In this document: one piece after another, positions 33,200 to 45,600 of the stretch
Layout: the number at the start of each line of letters is the position of its first letter
Position numbering within the stretch: position 1 is the first letter of the stretch
From: Cryptomeria japonica
Taxonomy: Eukaryota > Streptophyta > Pinopsida > Cupressales > Cupressaceae
DNA length: 64,000 bases
Assembly: GCF_030272615.1 (NCBI RefSeq)
Contig: NC_081413.1
Coordinates: 333,908,302-333,972,301 of the forward strand
Direction: 5' to 3'
The notes under the pieces: generated by a model
What the model was told of the DNA's origin: nothing
Databases searched by the model: none
The model's input: only the letters and a program-made list of their open reading frames with translations
Translations under genes and position numbers: made by a program

Positions 33200-34334
33200 T
33201 GTGTGTGTGAAAAAGTGAACCTGTAGCTACAAACACAACACTTCGATTAAGTCATTATATGCATGGTTAGTAATCAATAATCAATAAAAATAAACCATAG
33301 CAAAGCGACCCATTGCCTTCTAAATGATGCGAGTATAAGATTTCTCTCAATTTGTTGTAAGCAATACCAGTGACTAGACTACACCAAGATGAAGGATTTA
33401 ATCTATATGATATTAAGCTATATGAATGCAAGATAAATGAATAATTCAAGCAACAATGGATGCAAGCAATAATGAATGTAAGATGGATGCAAGTAATCTA
33501 AAAAAAGCAATAATAATCAACCAATGACTCCAGAGCAAAATCAGTATAATAATGATGTATTCTCAAAAATCTCCGGGGTGAATTGGAATGAGAGTTGATG
33601 ACTGAATTTATAGAGAATTACAGAGAGATAATAAAAAAGCTCAATTTAGGATTAATTGAAATAACTGAGAAATCAGGTTAAGTTAACCTTGAGATAGATT
33701 CCAATTATAGTTCAATTGAAATGCATTCGAATTAGAAGTCCAAGTTGCATTGGAAAACAATAATAAATCAATTCCATGCATTTGTAATAAAAATAGATAA
33801 TTCTTCAATTTAATCAATAAAAGAGTCTTCTTAATGCAACTGAACTTCTTTTTTAAAAGCTTTGAGTTCCAATTTAAGAGTATAATTAATAATTCAATTA
33901 ATTGCTTTTTTGATTTCAAGTTCTCAATTTAAAAAAAGAAATAATATCTCAAGTTTGATTTCTCTCTTAATTCATTCTTTTTTTTAATTTTTGTTTCAAT
34001 TCAACTCTTTGTTTTGTAATAAATTCTTCTTTTTGTAGCAAATTAATTCTTTTTTTGCATGATTGAGTGGCAAATTTATTAATTAATTAAATATGCAAAG
34101 ATATTTAATAAATTAAAATAGGATAATTGACCAAAATGAATATTCTTGGAATGATTCAATTAATTAAATAAATATTTAATTAATATTGGGTAACTGATTT
34201 TGCTATGTGATATTTGATAATTAAAGAATTAATTATGTGCCCAAGATTAATTTAATTGCCTTTTGGTTAGGACCTTGGTGATGTTGTCGAGATTAGGGAC
34301 TCATGGTTTAGATGACCATTTTTAGGGTATTACA
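33200..34334 (-). repeat. 5' LTR of element C
   Basis: Pairs with 8588-9740. Starts TGTAATACCC and ends CACACACA on the minus strand. Minus-strand TATAAAT at 33606-33612 is the likely promoter box. Confidence 0.92.
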
Positions 34335-34339
34335 GAGAG
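34335..34339. repeat. Target-site duplication of element C, right copy (GAGAG)
   Basis: Second GAGAG; the interrupted leader box of element A continues directly as CATACTTTCCTACC. Confidence 0.9.
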
Positions 34340-35740
34340 CATACTTTCCTACCTTTACGCTTTTCTTAAAGACACATAAGACAATGGTTCATTCCATTTT
34401 AATTAATATCTAGGTGCCTAATTTAAATAAATGCACAATATTTGGTTGAATCAGCTAGGCAACCTGCAAAACCACTTGATTAGTAGTTTGAAAAATGGAG
34501 TCTTCAAAAAGCGTCCTGCAAAACAACTTGATTAGTAGTTTGGAAAAATAGTCTTCAACAAGCGTCCTGCAAAAAACAACAAAATGACAAAAATATTTTT
34601 ATTTTTTTATTTTTTGGGAATGAATAGAAAAACATGAATAAAAACTTTTTTACTAATGACAAATGTGGATTTGAAGAAAGCTTTGATGGGTAAATGGGGT
34701 TTGACTAGGTTTTTGCCACTTTCCAAGGGATAGGCAAGTGAAAAATGGGGATTTTGGAGGAGAGATGAAGGAATGGGAAAATTTGTCAAAGAGGGGCAAA
34801 GAAGCAAAAGTTGGAGATGGATAATATGAGAAAAATTTGGAGGTGATTGGATAAAAGGGGAAGGAGTTATGACAAACCCTAAAAATAAATAAATATGGGA
34901 TTTTGGGCTTCAAAAAGTGGATTTTTGGGATAAGGCCTCCAAGGAATGAAATGTGAAAAATGGCAATGCGGAGAATCTGGTGAAGTTTGGAGGAAAATGG
35001 AGTGAAGATAAAGAAGATATGGTGAAAAAACAGAAATTTTTATTTCTTTTTTAACCTTAAATTTAACAGAGCAAACAGAAACCCTAGATTTAACAGAGCA
35101 AAAACCCTAAATTTAACAGAATTAAAAAATGTCAAAGGTCCGGATTTCTGATTGTCTAGATAGACAAGAGCATAATCTCCTACTTTCACACTTTCCTGCA
35201 GTCAGACAGATTATATTTAAATAGAGCAGATAACAGGAAATGAAAAATAAAGAAATGCAGACTACAGTTAGTGCCTAAAATTTTCAGACAAATTAACAAA
35301 GCAGACAGTAGCACTAAACAGATAGAAAAGTGTCAAAGGTCTGGATTTCTGATTGTCTAGATAGACAAGAGCGTACTCTCCTATTTTCACACTTTCCTGC
35401 GGTCAGAGCATACAGTCGCACTAAACAGAATAGAAAAGTGAAAGGTCTAGATTTCTGATTGTCTATATAGACAAGAGCATACTCTCCTACTTTCACATAG
35501 ATTATAATTAAACAGAGTAGATAACAGAGCAAATAACAGATCGGATAACAGGAATTCAAATTCTCACAAAACGCTCGCGCTAATCACAGAGCTATCGTGC
35601 TGAAACTGAAACTGAAACAGAAAAAGAATAGAAACAAAAACGAAACAGAATCAGAAAAGAAGTTGTTGCGCAGAAATACAGAGCCGCTATTCTGGAACCT
35701 GCAAAAAAGAATTTTTTTCTGCAGTCGCGCTATTCTGGAA
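34340..35740 (-). other. Leader of element A, part 2
   Basis: Non-coding leader between the PBS and the insertion point of C. Around 34440-34570 a word of about 60 bp is duplicated (AACTTGATTAGTAGTTTG). Three copies of a box of about 60 bp (GGATTTCTGATTGTCTA ... CTCCTAC) lie at 35135-35213, 35332-35407 and 35441-35497. Confidence 0.72.
35135..35497. repeat. Three-fold leader box repeat in element A
   Basis: Copies begin near 35135, 35336 and 35443. A further copy was split by element C (8554-8587 joined to 34335 onward), and a single copy lies in the leader of element C (32541-32608). Confidence 0.82.
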
Positions 35741-35752
35741 CCGGGCGTGCCA
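35741..35752 (-). other. Primer-binding site of element A
   Basis: Minus strand TGGCACGCCCGG, three bases after the inferred LTR end. tRNA not assigned. Confidence 0.6.
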
Positions 35753-35755
35753 AAA

Positions 35756-36180
35756 TGAAGAGGGGAAAACAGATTTGAAGGTCAAATGATCAAAACATAA
35801 CGAAATAAACATGCAGAATGCTAAAATATCATTAAAAGACCATTTCACCTTGCTTTTTACCTTCTCCTTCGGATTGAGCTTGATGAAGTGAAGGCGCCCC
35901 TTGATAATGCTCCACTTGATGTGCTCCTTTGATTGCTGGATGTGGATAGCTCTCCAATGTTGTGCACAAATGGAATGGATTTAAAAAATGATAAGGATGA
36001 GATAATCAAATTGCCAAGATGATTTCCTGGGCTTAAAAGGGCAGCATAAACTTACTGGATTTCAAGATGTTTTGAATGAATGCTGGATTTCAGTTAAAAG
36101 AAAACATTATAAAAGGTTTTCGCCCTCTTTTGACATGACCCTTAGATCCCAAAAGAAGGGATCCAAAGGGAAATCCTAAT
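35756..36180 (-). repeat. 5' LTR of element A (visible part)
   Basis: Starts TGAAGAGGGG on the plus strand after the PBS, and over about 400 bp resembles the LTR of element E (51728 onward): TTTTTACCTTCTYCYTCGGA, then GCTCTCCAAYRTTGTGCACAAATGG. Similarity is lost near 36180, so the U3 half was probably cut off or replaced. Confidence 0.65.
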
Positions 36181-36515
36181 GTTAGTTGGTTGCTCCAAGT
36201 TGGAGTGGGGGTTGTTGTTAAAACCCTTTTGGGCAGCTTCTTTTTACTGCTCGTTTGTTTCTCCTTTTGGTTATCAAACGACTTGCAGATTTTCCATGTA
36301 TATACTTTTATTTGTCAGGCAATTTTTCTTTTTGGAGGGGCCAGTCTTTTCGATCCCCTTTCTTGGTTTTGTTATGTCTCGTCTTAGCTCTGTTTCATTT
36401 AGTGGTTATTCTTGAATATCTTTAGATGTGGGTTTTAGGTTCCCCCATATTAACCCGCTTTGTACAGGGTTTTGGGTCCCTTCAAAACTTGTTTTCCCTT
36501 ATTCAAAAACTATAT
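36181..36515 (+). other. Possible LINE 3' end fragment
   Basis: T-rich sequence ending in TTTGTACAGGGTTTTGGGTC and then CCCTTATTCAAAAAC, which resembles plant LINE 3' ends. No reverse transcriptase coding is present and no target duplication was found. Weak call. Confidence 0.25.
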
Positions 36516-37477
36516 GTTCATTAATTTAATTTAATATTATTAAACTATATAAATCTTTTAATCAATTATTTAATAATTAACCAAATAATAATTACCAAAC
36601 TACACAAAGAAAGCCACCATAAAATAATCCAAAAAAGCATTACACACTAATCACGATTCGCGCCAAGACTCTAAACGGACAAGGGTAATCAACTTAAACC
36701 TAGAGTATAGGGTGGGATATCATGTCAACTTCGATCAACTTTCCATTGGGATAAGACATGCTCAGACCTGTGAAGCCAGTGGAGTCGATATCTGGTACCT
36801 GCAAATCCTGCATCCACAAAGCCACTATACAACATATACAATATATAATAACAAGCAAGTGATAGAGAATTGCAATGGCACATCCCACTTGCAATGAGTG
36901 ATGTGACATTGTCCCTATCACAAAGACAGTAGAAGGCACTCACACACAATCAAGCAATATCATAATCAATCTCACATCATGAAATAGGGTTATACATAAT
37001 ATAATATCAACAAATCAACATTAAGTAGACTACACTATATCAAAGAGATCTATTGTCATTCAAAAGAGCTATATGGCTTAAGGAGAGGCACTACACATTT
37101 TTCAATAAGCTAATGTTTTTAGATATATTCATCATGTTACCATCCATTGATCCACCTTTGAACTGGAAACAATAGATTTGCAACTCAATATTTCCTTCTT
37201 CTAAAAGAAGAAAACATTGTTCAATGCATAGTGACTGACTTCAACACTCATTACAAGACTATTTGCATCTACATTATATCTCTTATTTGTGGAAACATTT
37301 ATATGTCAAATCTTACATGGAATTCATAAGGTTGTTCCATTTTTTGGAAGGGTTTATATATTCTCTCTCTTTCCTCTCTTTGGGGGGGAGTGTTTCCTTC
37401 TCATATGGGGGGCTTTATTCTTCCTCTTATATCTTGTAGAACATATTTTATACAAGTAACTAATATACCATGTGTTT
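36516..37477. other. Unassigned AT-rich intergenic DNA
   Basis: No coding domain seen. A PPT-like TTTGGGGGGGAGTG lies near 37378, which could mark the edge of an old LTR element. Confidence 0.4.
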
Positions 37478-38239
37478 TGTTGAGACCCATTTTAATCCAC
37501 CTAACATATACTTTTAGGTAAGTGTTGGTATTTAGTTAGTTTTACTTGCATTTATTTAAATCTAGGATAAGCTTGCTTGACTAGGTCTTATCTTTTGCAT
37601 AGGTAGGCATATACTTAGGATTTAATAATTATAGTTCAATGCACTTTTGTATGTTTGTGGGCAATCATTCATCATTATCCTACATCGGTTGTAAGTGCTT
37701 CATCACTTGGGATCATGTCTTATAAATGTTACCCTCTTGCTCTCATATGAGCATCAAATGCATTGTATTTTCATCCTCATTCCATTGAAATAGTTATTGT
37801 GTTGCATATCCAATCTCTAATTCATGTACTTTTTTTCTATTATGGCTTACTTTTTCATCAATAACTTAGTTGATTACATAGTCATCCATGTAAATCATCT
37901 AGTACGAGAGCTCTTACATTTTGAGAATAAATGTGTACCAAAATATTATAGGAAGAAGTTGAACATGCAACTCAATAATAGTTCTTCATATTATCCCTCA
38001 AATGATAATCAGACGTAGTTGTCAATAGACTCAACAATCTACTCACATTTCTAGTGGGAGATAACCTTATGCATTGGGCTCTATGCTAACATAAGTTGAG
38101 TTTGTATATAACTCAATATATAGGTCTATAGGAGATGCATTGACCAAGTGTATGGAACATCTCTAAAAGGTGTCACAAATCTATTGAGGATTGAAGATGA
38201 TAGGTTCATCTCCACAAAAGATAAAAGATCATGCAACAC
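37478..38239 (+). other. Possible LTR-like remnant
   Basis: Begins TGTTGAGACCC and has TATAAATG near 37720, an LTR-like arrangement, but no second copy is in the window. It precedes the integrase remnant at 38240. Confidence 0.3.
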
Positions 38240-38522
38240 ATGAAAGAGGTTCATGTGTATGCCAAAAAGAAATTCGAAGAAAGTAATGCAATGTATAAGT
38301 TGGATGCAAATGAGCATCAAAGATAAAAGACTTACTTGGAAGGTAAGTTGATCATGGTGCACTTGAGGAAAGAGTGATTCCTAAATGCAACATATAATAA
38401 ATTGAAATACAAAAAGATTGGCTGTTGCAAAATTATGTGCAATTTATCAAAAAATGCATTTGCAATCAAGTTGCCCAAAGGGATGATAAATATTTATTTT
38501 GTATTCCTACCATGTGCATAAT
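38240..38522 (+). pseudogene. Degraded Ty3/gypsy integrase C-terminus
   Basis: Translation from 38240 reads MKEVHVYAKKKFEESNAMYK, then KLIMVHLRKE, a stop, ATYNKLKYKKIG, and NAFAIKLPKGM. The VHLRKERFP-GTYNKLK-KKIGP pattern is the C-terminal part of chromovirus-type Ty3/gypsy integrases. Two in-frame stops and no upstream pol make it a relic, from a lineage different from elements A, C and E. Confidence 0.75.
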
Positions 38523-40590
38523 CTCAAAGATAGCATGTTGATGCAAGAAGTGTCCAAATGGAGAAAGAAAATACCTAAAAATATTGAGAGGATGTCATAC
38601 ATATCTTTGACATGCGCATTGCAAATGAAACTTGATGCATTGAGTACAATGAATATTTTATTAGAAGGGCAAAGGAGTTGACGAAGAATTGTGGATTTCT
38701 AAAGCAAAGTTAGATCAACTTGGATGGCTAAAATAGTCTTCCATGAAACCTTAATTTTGATCTCCAATCTCAAAATTCTTCTTGCTTTGGGAGTCTAATG
38801 CAACAACACCTTAGGATACATACAATCCTGCATCATCCACAAATATATGCACACAAGTTATTTGTTTGTGTGCATGAGTTTTTTCTTTCTATCTACCTTG
38901 TGTTTTATGAGTGGTTTTGTTAGTTATGCATATACCATATGGTTTTACAAAAACGTTTATTGATTTTTTTTTGCTTGGACACATAAGTATATAAATTACA
39001 TAGTGACTTCAAAGCTTGTGAATAAGGTTTTACCACTAGATGTCTTTTGTTTTTGTATGCACACTTGGAAAAAAATTAAATTGATTTTTCAGATTCTATA
39101 CATAAGGCTTAGGGTTCATGCAAAGGTAGTTAGCACTTTCAAATTTGGTTGTGTTGACCTCATAAATATAGTTGAAATTTTGTTAATTTGAAATCGACCA
39201 TGAGTTAACTAATGATTATTGGGTAAATTTGATGATTCTTTAGAAATTGATTTGTTTTCAATAGGTTTTCCCTTGGGAAGATGTATAGAGTTTCTCTTAC
39301 CAAGTTCTCCAAATTCAATACAATGTGCTAGATCTAAAAGTTGAAGAATTGGATGAAAAGAGTTGGCACATGGTTGGAAAGAGAAGAGAATGGTAAGTTG
39401 GAAATTGAAGGCTCGCGACAAATAAATCTGAAGACCAAGATCTAATTATAATTGGTGCATGGATTATCTATTTTTTATACCATTTAAGGCTTGTGAAGTT
39501 ATTGAAATGAGGCTTGGATTCATTGCATAAAGAGTATTTGCATATTTTGAAATCTCTATACATGGGTAGCATGCTTGTAATTAAAATATTTTTTAAAATT
39601 AATGATAATTTGAGCCATTTATGTTCTCCAAACATGTTTTGCCTTTCAATGTGTATCAACAATTTTCCAAATTCATTGAACACATTCAACAAATAAAACA
39701 AGTGCAAGTGATCCTTCAAAACACAAATGCTATTATAAATAGCATCATGACAAACACCACACAAAAAACTTTTGAGGTTGGTGATTGATTATGGATACAT
39801 TAACAAATGGAATAACTCATAGGACCTTAAAACAAGCTAAATGCACTTTCGTACAACCCACACAATCACCAAACAAGTAGAAGAAACGCCTTTGAATTCA
39901 ATCCTTTCGGCTAACTTAGATTATACATTGTTTTTAACATAGAGTTGTTTTAATATTAATATTACCCTTTATTACTTCCCTAATACCATAGAAATTCAAT
40001 AATTAACCAAAAATAATCTTGAATGTGTCACACCAACAAAAGTTAATCCAATAATTGGCACCTACATTAAATGAGCACATCTAGAAGAGATCACCTTCTT
40101 CCAAATAGTGAAAGTGTGTTGTGTTCCTTTGAAAGAACAAGAGTACATAAGCATCAAGACTATCATAACTTTCCACATCCAATGGGGATTTATAGCTTTT
40201 CAAGGAGAGACGACATCCAAGAGGATAAAGGACATCAAGAATACATTACTAATACATAGATTTCACCACTTTATTAGAAGGATTGGCATAACCTATTGAA
40301 CACCTAGTGATAACATGAAAATATATCTTCTTTCTAATCTTTTTGTATACATCCGGTGATGTTTGGCCTAGCATCCTCTTTCTATAGATAGCTACAATGC
40401 TCATCTTAGATAACTAAAACATATAGGATCTCACCAATGAAGTTTGCATTCATTAGAACTATTGCCAGTCATATATTAGCTTGGTTAATCCTCCACTCCT
40501 ATGTATAACATATCATACTACTCTTCGTAACATATGTACAAAAGATAATAAACACACAATTCAACTTAGTAGTATAGAGTAAAAAATTGC
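38523..40590. other. Unassigned intergenic DNA
   Basis: AT-rich, no protein domain or paired repeat recognised on either strand. Confidence 0.4.
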
Positions 40591-41480
40591 ATGCCCCTTT
40601 GCAATTTTACGTACACTTTTGTAGCCACTCTAGTGTCCACTCCCCTAGGATTTGAGTAGGCTCATTTTAGCTTTTGCATCAACCTTTTCCCTCGTAAGAC
40701 TCTCAGGACAGCTTTTAGCTACCTTTTTATGTCATTTTTGCATTAACCAGGTGTCTCTCATCTCATACCATTTTTTAGCATGATTTATCTAGACACTAGT
40801 GCATCGCACATACATCCTATGACATCTTAATATTCACATGTCATTTCTAAGTGTTTTGCCACTTGTCACTTGCCCAAGTCAATGGAAACGGCTTAAGAAT
40901 ATTCCAAACAACTTGACACTCCTTTCTTTCCCTCCTATTCTAACTTTTAAATGCATCCTTTCATTTCACACAATCTCTCTTGGATGTTCTCTTAAATTAT
41001 CTCACAATATTTCTTGTATTATCTTGGCTCACATCTCTCTCTCTTTCTAGCTTGTACAACTTGCTACAACAGTCTTTGCAACTCTCTTGGCTTACTCAAG
41101 CCTAGTTAGCAATATATTTCTTATGTCTTTGAGCATTCTAGGATTTATCACATCCCTTGTCTATTAAATCATTTGTCATTTGCATGCTTATTTCTTTTGA
41201 TCTATCTATTTATCTAGTTGTTGTTGAGGTTGGAACACCAAAATAAAGACTTGACTAAGGCAAGTCTCTAAACAACCCCAAACATTTTTGCTTTTTTTTG
41301 CTTCTTATGTCTTTGAGCATCTTGGGATTTATCACATCCCTTGTCTATTAAATCATTTATCTATCTATTTGTCTTTTGATATATCTATCTATCAAGTTGT
41401 TGTGGAGGTTGAGACACCAAAATAGGAACTTGATTGAAGCAAGTCTTCAGACAGCCCCAAACATTTTTTCATCTTTTGTG
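40591..41480 (+). repeat. Decayed LTR distantly related to element D, with internal 184-bp duplication
   Basis: The order of words follows the D LTR: a GCAATTTTACGTACAC...CACTCTAGTG stretch, then TTGTGGAGGTTGAGACACC..AACTTGATTGAAGCAAG, comparable to TTGTGGAGGTGGAAATCACC..TTGACTAAGGCAA in D. The second part is duplicated in tandem (about 41119-41302 and 41303-41480). Similarity is by eye and partial. Confidence 0.45.
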
Positions 41481-43330
41481 TGTAGGTTTATTAGAAGCAT
41501 TCAAACGCACAAAGGTTTTCTTGTATCTACTTATTTCACTTTTATTTATATGTGTTATCTATCACTTCTTGTTACTTTTATGAATTTTGGGTTTGAAGCA
41601 TAGAGTTGGGTTTTCACTACTTTCTAAGTCTTTTTTGTTTTGATCTATATGAGATACAATGCTTCATGCAAATATTTGCATGACACACTGGTGTCCTTGG
41701 CCAAGACACTCAGACTTAGATTGAAGACTCTTTGTCATGCGCAATTTCCATCCATGTAATCAGAAACTTCATTTTCCCTTTTTATAATTAAATATTTTCA
41801 CCAGTTTAACTAGTCGGAGATGTTTGAATGTATGTTGTGAAATTGGCTCTCAAAGGAACATACTTTTCCTTCTGCATGGTCGCATTTCCTCCATTACAAG
41901 TAGGCAAGAGGATGGCTTAGACATTCAATACATGTGTCCTCTTAAATCATGTCCATGATTATTGCATAATAATATCTTGTGTATAACTTGTTCTATTAGT
42001 TATCTTTTTTTTTAGTTTGTTCATTCCAATATAGTTCTTAGCCTTTGCAATTCATGTTTACACTTCCACTATTGCATATTTAGTCTCCTAAGTGCCTATC
42101 CATTGGATGCCATCTTGGGCCCCAAGTCATAACCTCCAATCACTTTCTTCTTAATCCTAGGTTGATAGGTTAAAATCACTTATGCAACTTTGATTAGAAA
42201 TCCCCTTTGCACAATAAGAATCTTCGACTAACCTCATACCAATATATCTTCCCTTTAACAACCACAACTTTGTTGCAATAAATAATACTCTTATATGAAA
42301 TATAAGAATGACTTTTATGTGAATGACTATATAACGCATCCATAAATAATCATAAGGTAAATTAATTAATTAAGCAATGCTAAAAAAATCACCTTACAAT
42401 TATTGTGACTATAACAAAAAGATAGATACACTAATTGATATGCACAAAATTAAATGAGTAATTGTACTTAGCTCTAGGCTCAATGTTGAGGTATTTTATG
42501 ACAGGTGTCATTTTTTAATTTCCCAATGTGCCAAGACTAATAAATATGTTGAATAACCACCTCTAAATTGCTAATCTTGTGAAACTTTTTCCTATTTCAT
42601 TTTTGTGCATACTTAATGGTCTTTACGCCCTCAAATTCAAATTTTGTGCTTGGATCAAAAACTTCTTCCTCAAATTTCACCTAGCAGGTTACAAACAAAT
42701 ACCTTTAAGAGTTTGCAATAAAAGGATCTCCTTTGATCAAACCTTCAAATTCAATTCAATAGTTTTGATTAACTCAAGTCATGCCAAGTAATGATGTGGT
42801 ATGCCTAGTAATGATGTGTAGCTATTGATGTCATGCTATAATGCTAAATGTTTATCCTAAATATTTGGCATAAGATAATAATCTCACGCTTCATGACCCT
42901 AGAGCTAAATTAGCATAATGAATTAGGGTTTTTGCTTTTTGTATAGCACTCTAGCATACTAGTTTCAATATTTTTGCACTCAAGTCAACCAATAATGGCT
43001 AGTTGGAAGGGGTTAATTCAAGCCCATTTTTCAATTTATATCTTAAAAATTCAAGGGTCAATTATGTGTACAAATTTGAATTGCACACAAAATTGACACA
43101 AGATTATGTATGGGTAAACTACCAAACCCTTTGGATGTGTGAGGTCAAAATTATCAAGATTTAAGAGATTTATTAACTTTTGGGCAAAAATAAGTTGTGT
43201 ATACTATTCAGAGCACTTGAAACAAATAGCTTTGGGAGAGTCTAAAACCTAAGATAAAACTGCAAAGTGTGGACTTTTCACCATTATAATATAATATTGT
43301 TATGATGAAGCAATTTGCACTCTAAGTCTA
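41481..43330. other. Unassigned intergenic DNA
   Basis: No coding domain, RNA gene or clear repeat seen. Confidence 0.4.
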
Positions 43331-44114
43331 TACAAAGTACTCTAATTTGATAATGTAGCAATTAAATATTTAGAATGTAAAGCATATTTGTACCATAAAA
43401 TCTAAAATAATTACTCTAATTTAAAAATGTAGCAATTGAATACTAAGAACAAATATTACATCATACAAAATGGATCAAAACCATAACATGCACATATCTT
43501 TAGTAACAAAAATAAAATAGACCCTTCAATGCAGTATATTCTCCAATACAAAGATAGATGTTCAAAACTTTTCAACCCATTGTCAAACGAATTGTCATTT
43601 TCTATATCCCAAAAGAATTTAAAAAAAAAAACAATACACATTACTAATGATCTCCATTGCTATTCTTCAACTTGAAAATATATAGTCGTCTAGAATGTAG
43701 GCAAAACTCAAAAGCAGTGGTTGAAGTGACGAAGGCATAATTCTTATTCCCTTTACTCCCACAATGTATTCACATACATCTAGTAGGGGTATTCTAGCTA
43801 GGTCTTTATAAATAAATTGCAATAACTTGAATTTGAAATCCATGCCTATTAATTGGTTGAATACACCTTTTATGAACTAGTACACTTCACTCAAAGAGTT
43901 AGTTCACTAAATATATATACCAAAGAATAAAATGTTTAACATCAAAAATTTGGATGGACCATCATAGTATGACAAACTGATTTCATTCTAAAATACATAT
44001 GGTCTAACTATATTTGAAACATATAAGTATCTCGTTCAATGGCATATGAAGTAAGCACCACCCCCTACAATCTAGTATAACTTTCATTCTAAAAAATAAA
44101 CTACTTACTCTACT

Positions 44115-44117
<3 letters not shown>

Positions 44118-44155
<38 letters not shown>
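44118..44155. repeat. (TA)n microsatellite
   Basis: Uninterrupted alternating TA of 38 bases between the first two block copies. Confidence 0.95.
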
Positions 44156-44156
<1 letters not shown>

Positions 44157-44902
44157 CTAGTTACTCTAAATTAATGATGTAGCAATTAAATGCTACAACA
44201 AACAAAATACCATATAAAATGAAACAGGACTACAACACATCTTTGGTAGACAATCCCACCCTTTTAACACAATACATTCTCTGATGTCGGAATACAAGTT
44301 CAATACAAGTTCAATACAAGTTCATTTTTTCTTGGTTTACTGCCAAACAACCCTACAAGGCATCAATAATTATAAGCATATATATCTACCCAAAAAAAAG
44401 AGTCACAACAAAGCCAAAACTAGTTAAAGATATCTCCATTACTATTCTTCAACCTAAACAAACATAGGGGGCAGCTCGAGATACAGGTAGAACACACAAG
44501 GATAAGCATAGCGACAAGGACACAAATATCATTCCCTTTGCTCTCACGAGTTTCCATACACTGAGTAGGCATATACTAGCTAGGCCTAGTCAGAAGAAAC
44601 ACACTTGTCTTTATAAATAAATAAATTAAATAAATAAATTATGCCTTCATTGTTGCAATAAATTGAGTTCAAAATGAAAATTCAATTTGCATGCTCATTA
44701 GTTGGTTGGTTGGGCTCATATTTTATGAACTAATACCATTTCACTCAAAGAGTTAACTTACTAACTATATACCAAAGGGTAAAATATTTTGTATCGAAAC
44801 GACTTATAGATTGTTTAGCATCCAGCTAAAAACTTCAGTCTCATTCTAGGATTCATAATATAGACTAACTATATGAAATATAGAGGTAGCATGTTCAATG
44901 AC

Positions 44903-44931
44903 CCCCCCACACACACACACATATATATGTA
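44903..44931. repeat. (CA)n/(TA)n compound microsatellite
   Basis: CCCCCCC followed by CA repeats and TATATATG. Confidence 0.85.
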
Positions 44932-45600
44932 ACATTTATTATGATGACTATCTCAACCTGTTCAGAATAATATTGGTTTCTCCTCATTATGAATATGATT
45001 TTAGGACGCTAAGATTAGCTAGATCAAGCTCCATATATGCTCTTAATAGGAAAAGTTAAATGGGAACTTAATTTTCCTGGTGAATCCTTGCTTTTAAGCT
45101 GTAAGTAAAAACAGATGGGTATTCATAATAAGTTTAAACAAGTTATAGCAGTCTCATTTTTGTCATACAGCACCTTAAAAATAGAAGCAAGTGTTGTGAC
45201 TATGTTGTGTTATCAAGGCTGTCTTGTTTAATTTGTTTGTTCATTGTGCATGTACAAGAACCCAGAAACTTTAGGCGACGGAGCATAACCAGCCAGGCAG
45301 ATGTGTCATCTCTTTAAAACTTAAAGTTTTACTCAAAAAGCTAGCTTACTAAATATATCCTAGAGGATAAAAATGCTTTGCATCAAAATTTGGATAGGTC
45401 AGCCTGAAATCACGATGATCACTGTATTACATCTCATTACCACAAATTGTTTTCATTATAGGATTCATAACAGAGGCCTAAATATTAGTAACATAAAGGC
45501 AGCTTGTTCAATGGAATATGCACCCCATCTACAACATAGTAAAATATTCAACCTCTGAACATTGAAGCATGAGAAGTTTTCATTTAAGGTGTAGCCAAAA

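Larger units (their letters stand above)
8588..34334 (-). mobile_element. Element C: complete giant Tat-type Ty3/gypsy retrotransposon with antisense PMD gene and nested element D
   Basis: Bounded by LTRs 8588-9740 and 33200-34334 with a GAGAG target duplication. Removing element D and its duplicated target (8256 bp) leaves about 17.5 kb. Sense (minus) order: 5' LTR, PBS, long repeat-rich leader, gag-protease, G-patch, RT, RNase H, archaeal-type RNase H, integrase, A-rich tract, antisense PMD gene, degenerate repeats, PPT, 3' LTR. Most coding pieces from 30951 to 14872 share one frame; the only breaks noticed there are stops. By eye the LTRs differ by a few percent plus one indel of roughly 27 bp. 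Confidence 0.93.
43331..45600. repeat. Diverged three-copy block downstream of the ALKBH9 gene
   Basis: Copy 1 about 43331-44110, copy 2 about 44160-44930, partial copy 3 about 45310-45540. Shared landmarks are TACTCTAATT..ATGTAGCAATTAAAT, CTCCATTRCTATTCTTCAAC, TTTATGAACTARTAC, CACTCAAAGAGTTA and a GTTCAATGG word. Divergence is high, so the duplication is old. No coding signal. Confidence 0.65.

Noticed and set aside
36181-36515. Complete LINE
   Set aside because: No reverse transcriptase or endonuclease coding; at best a 3' fragment, kept only as a weak call.
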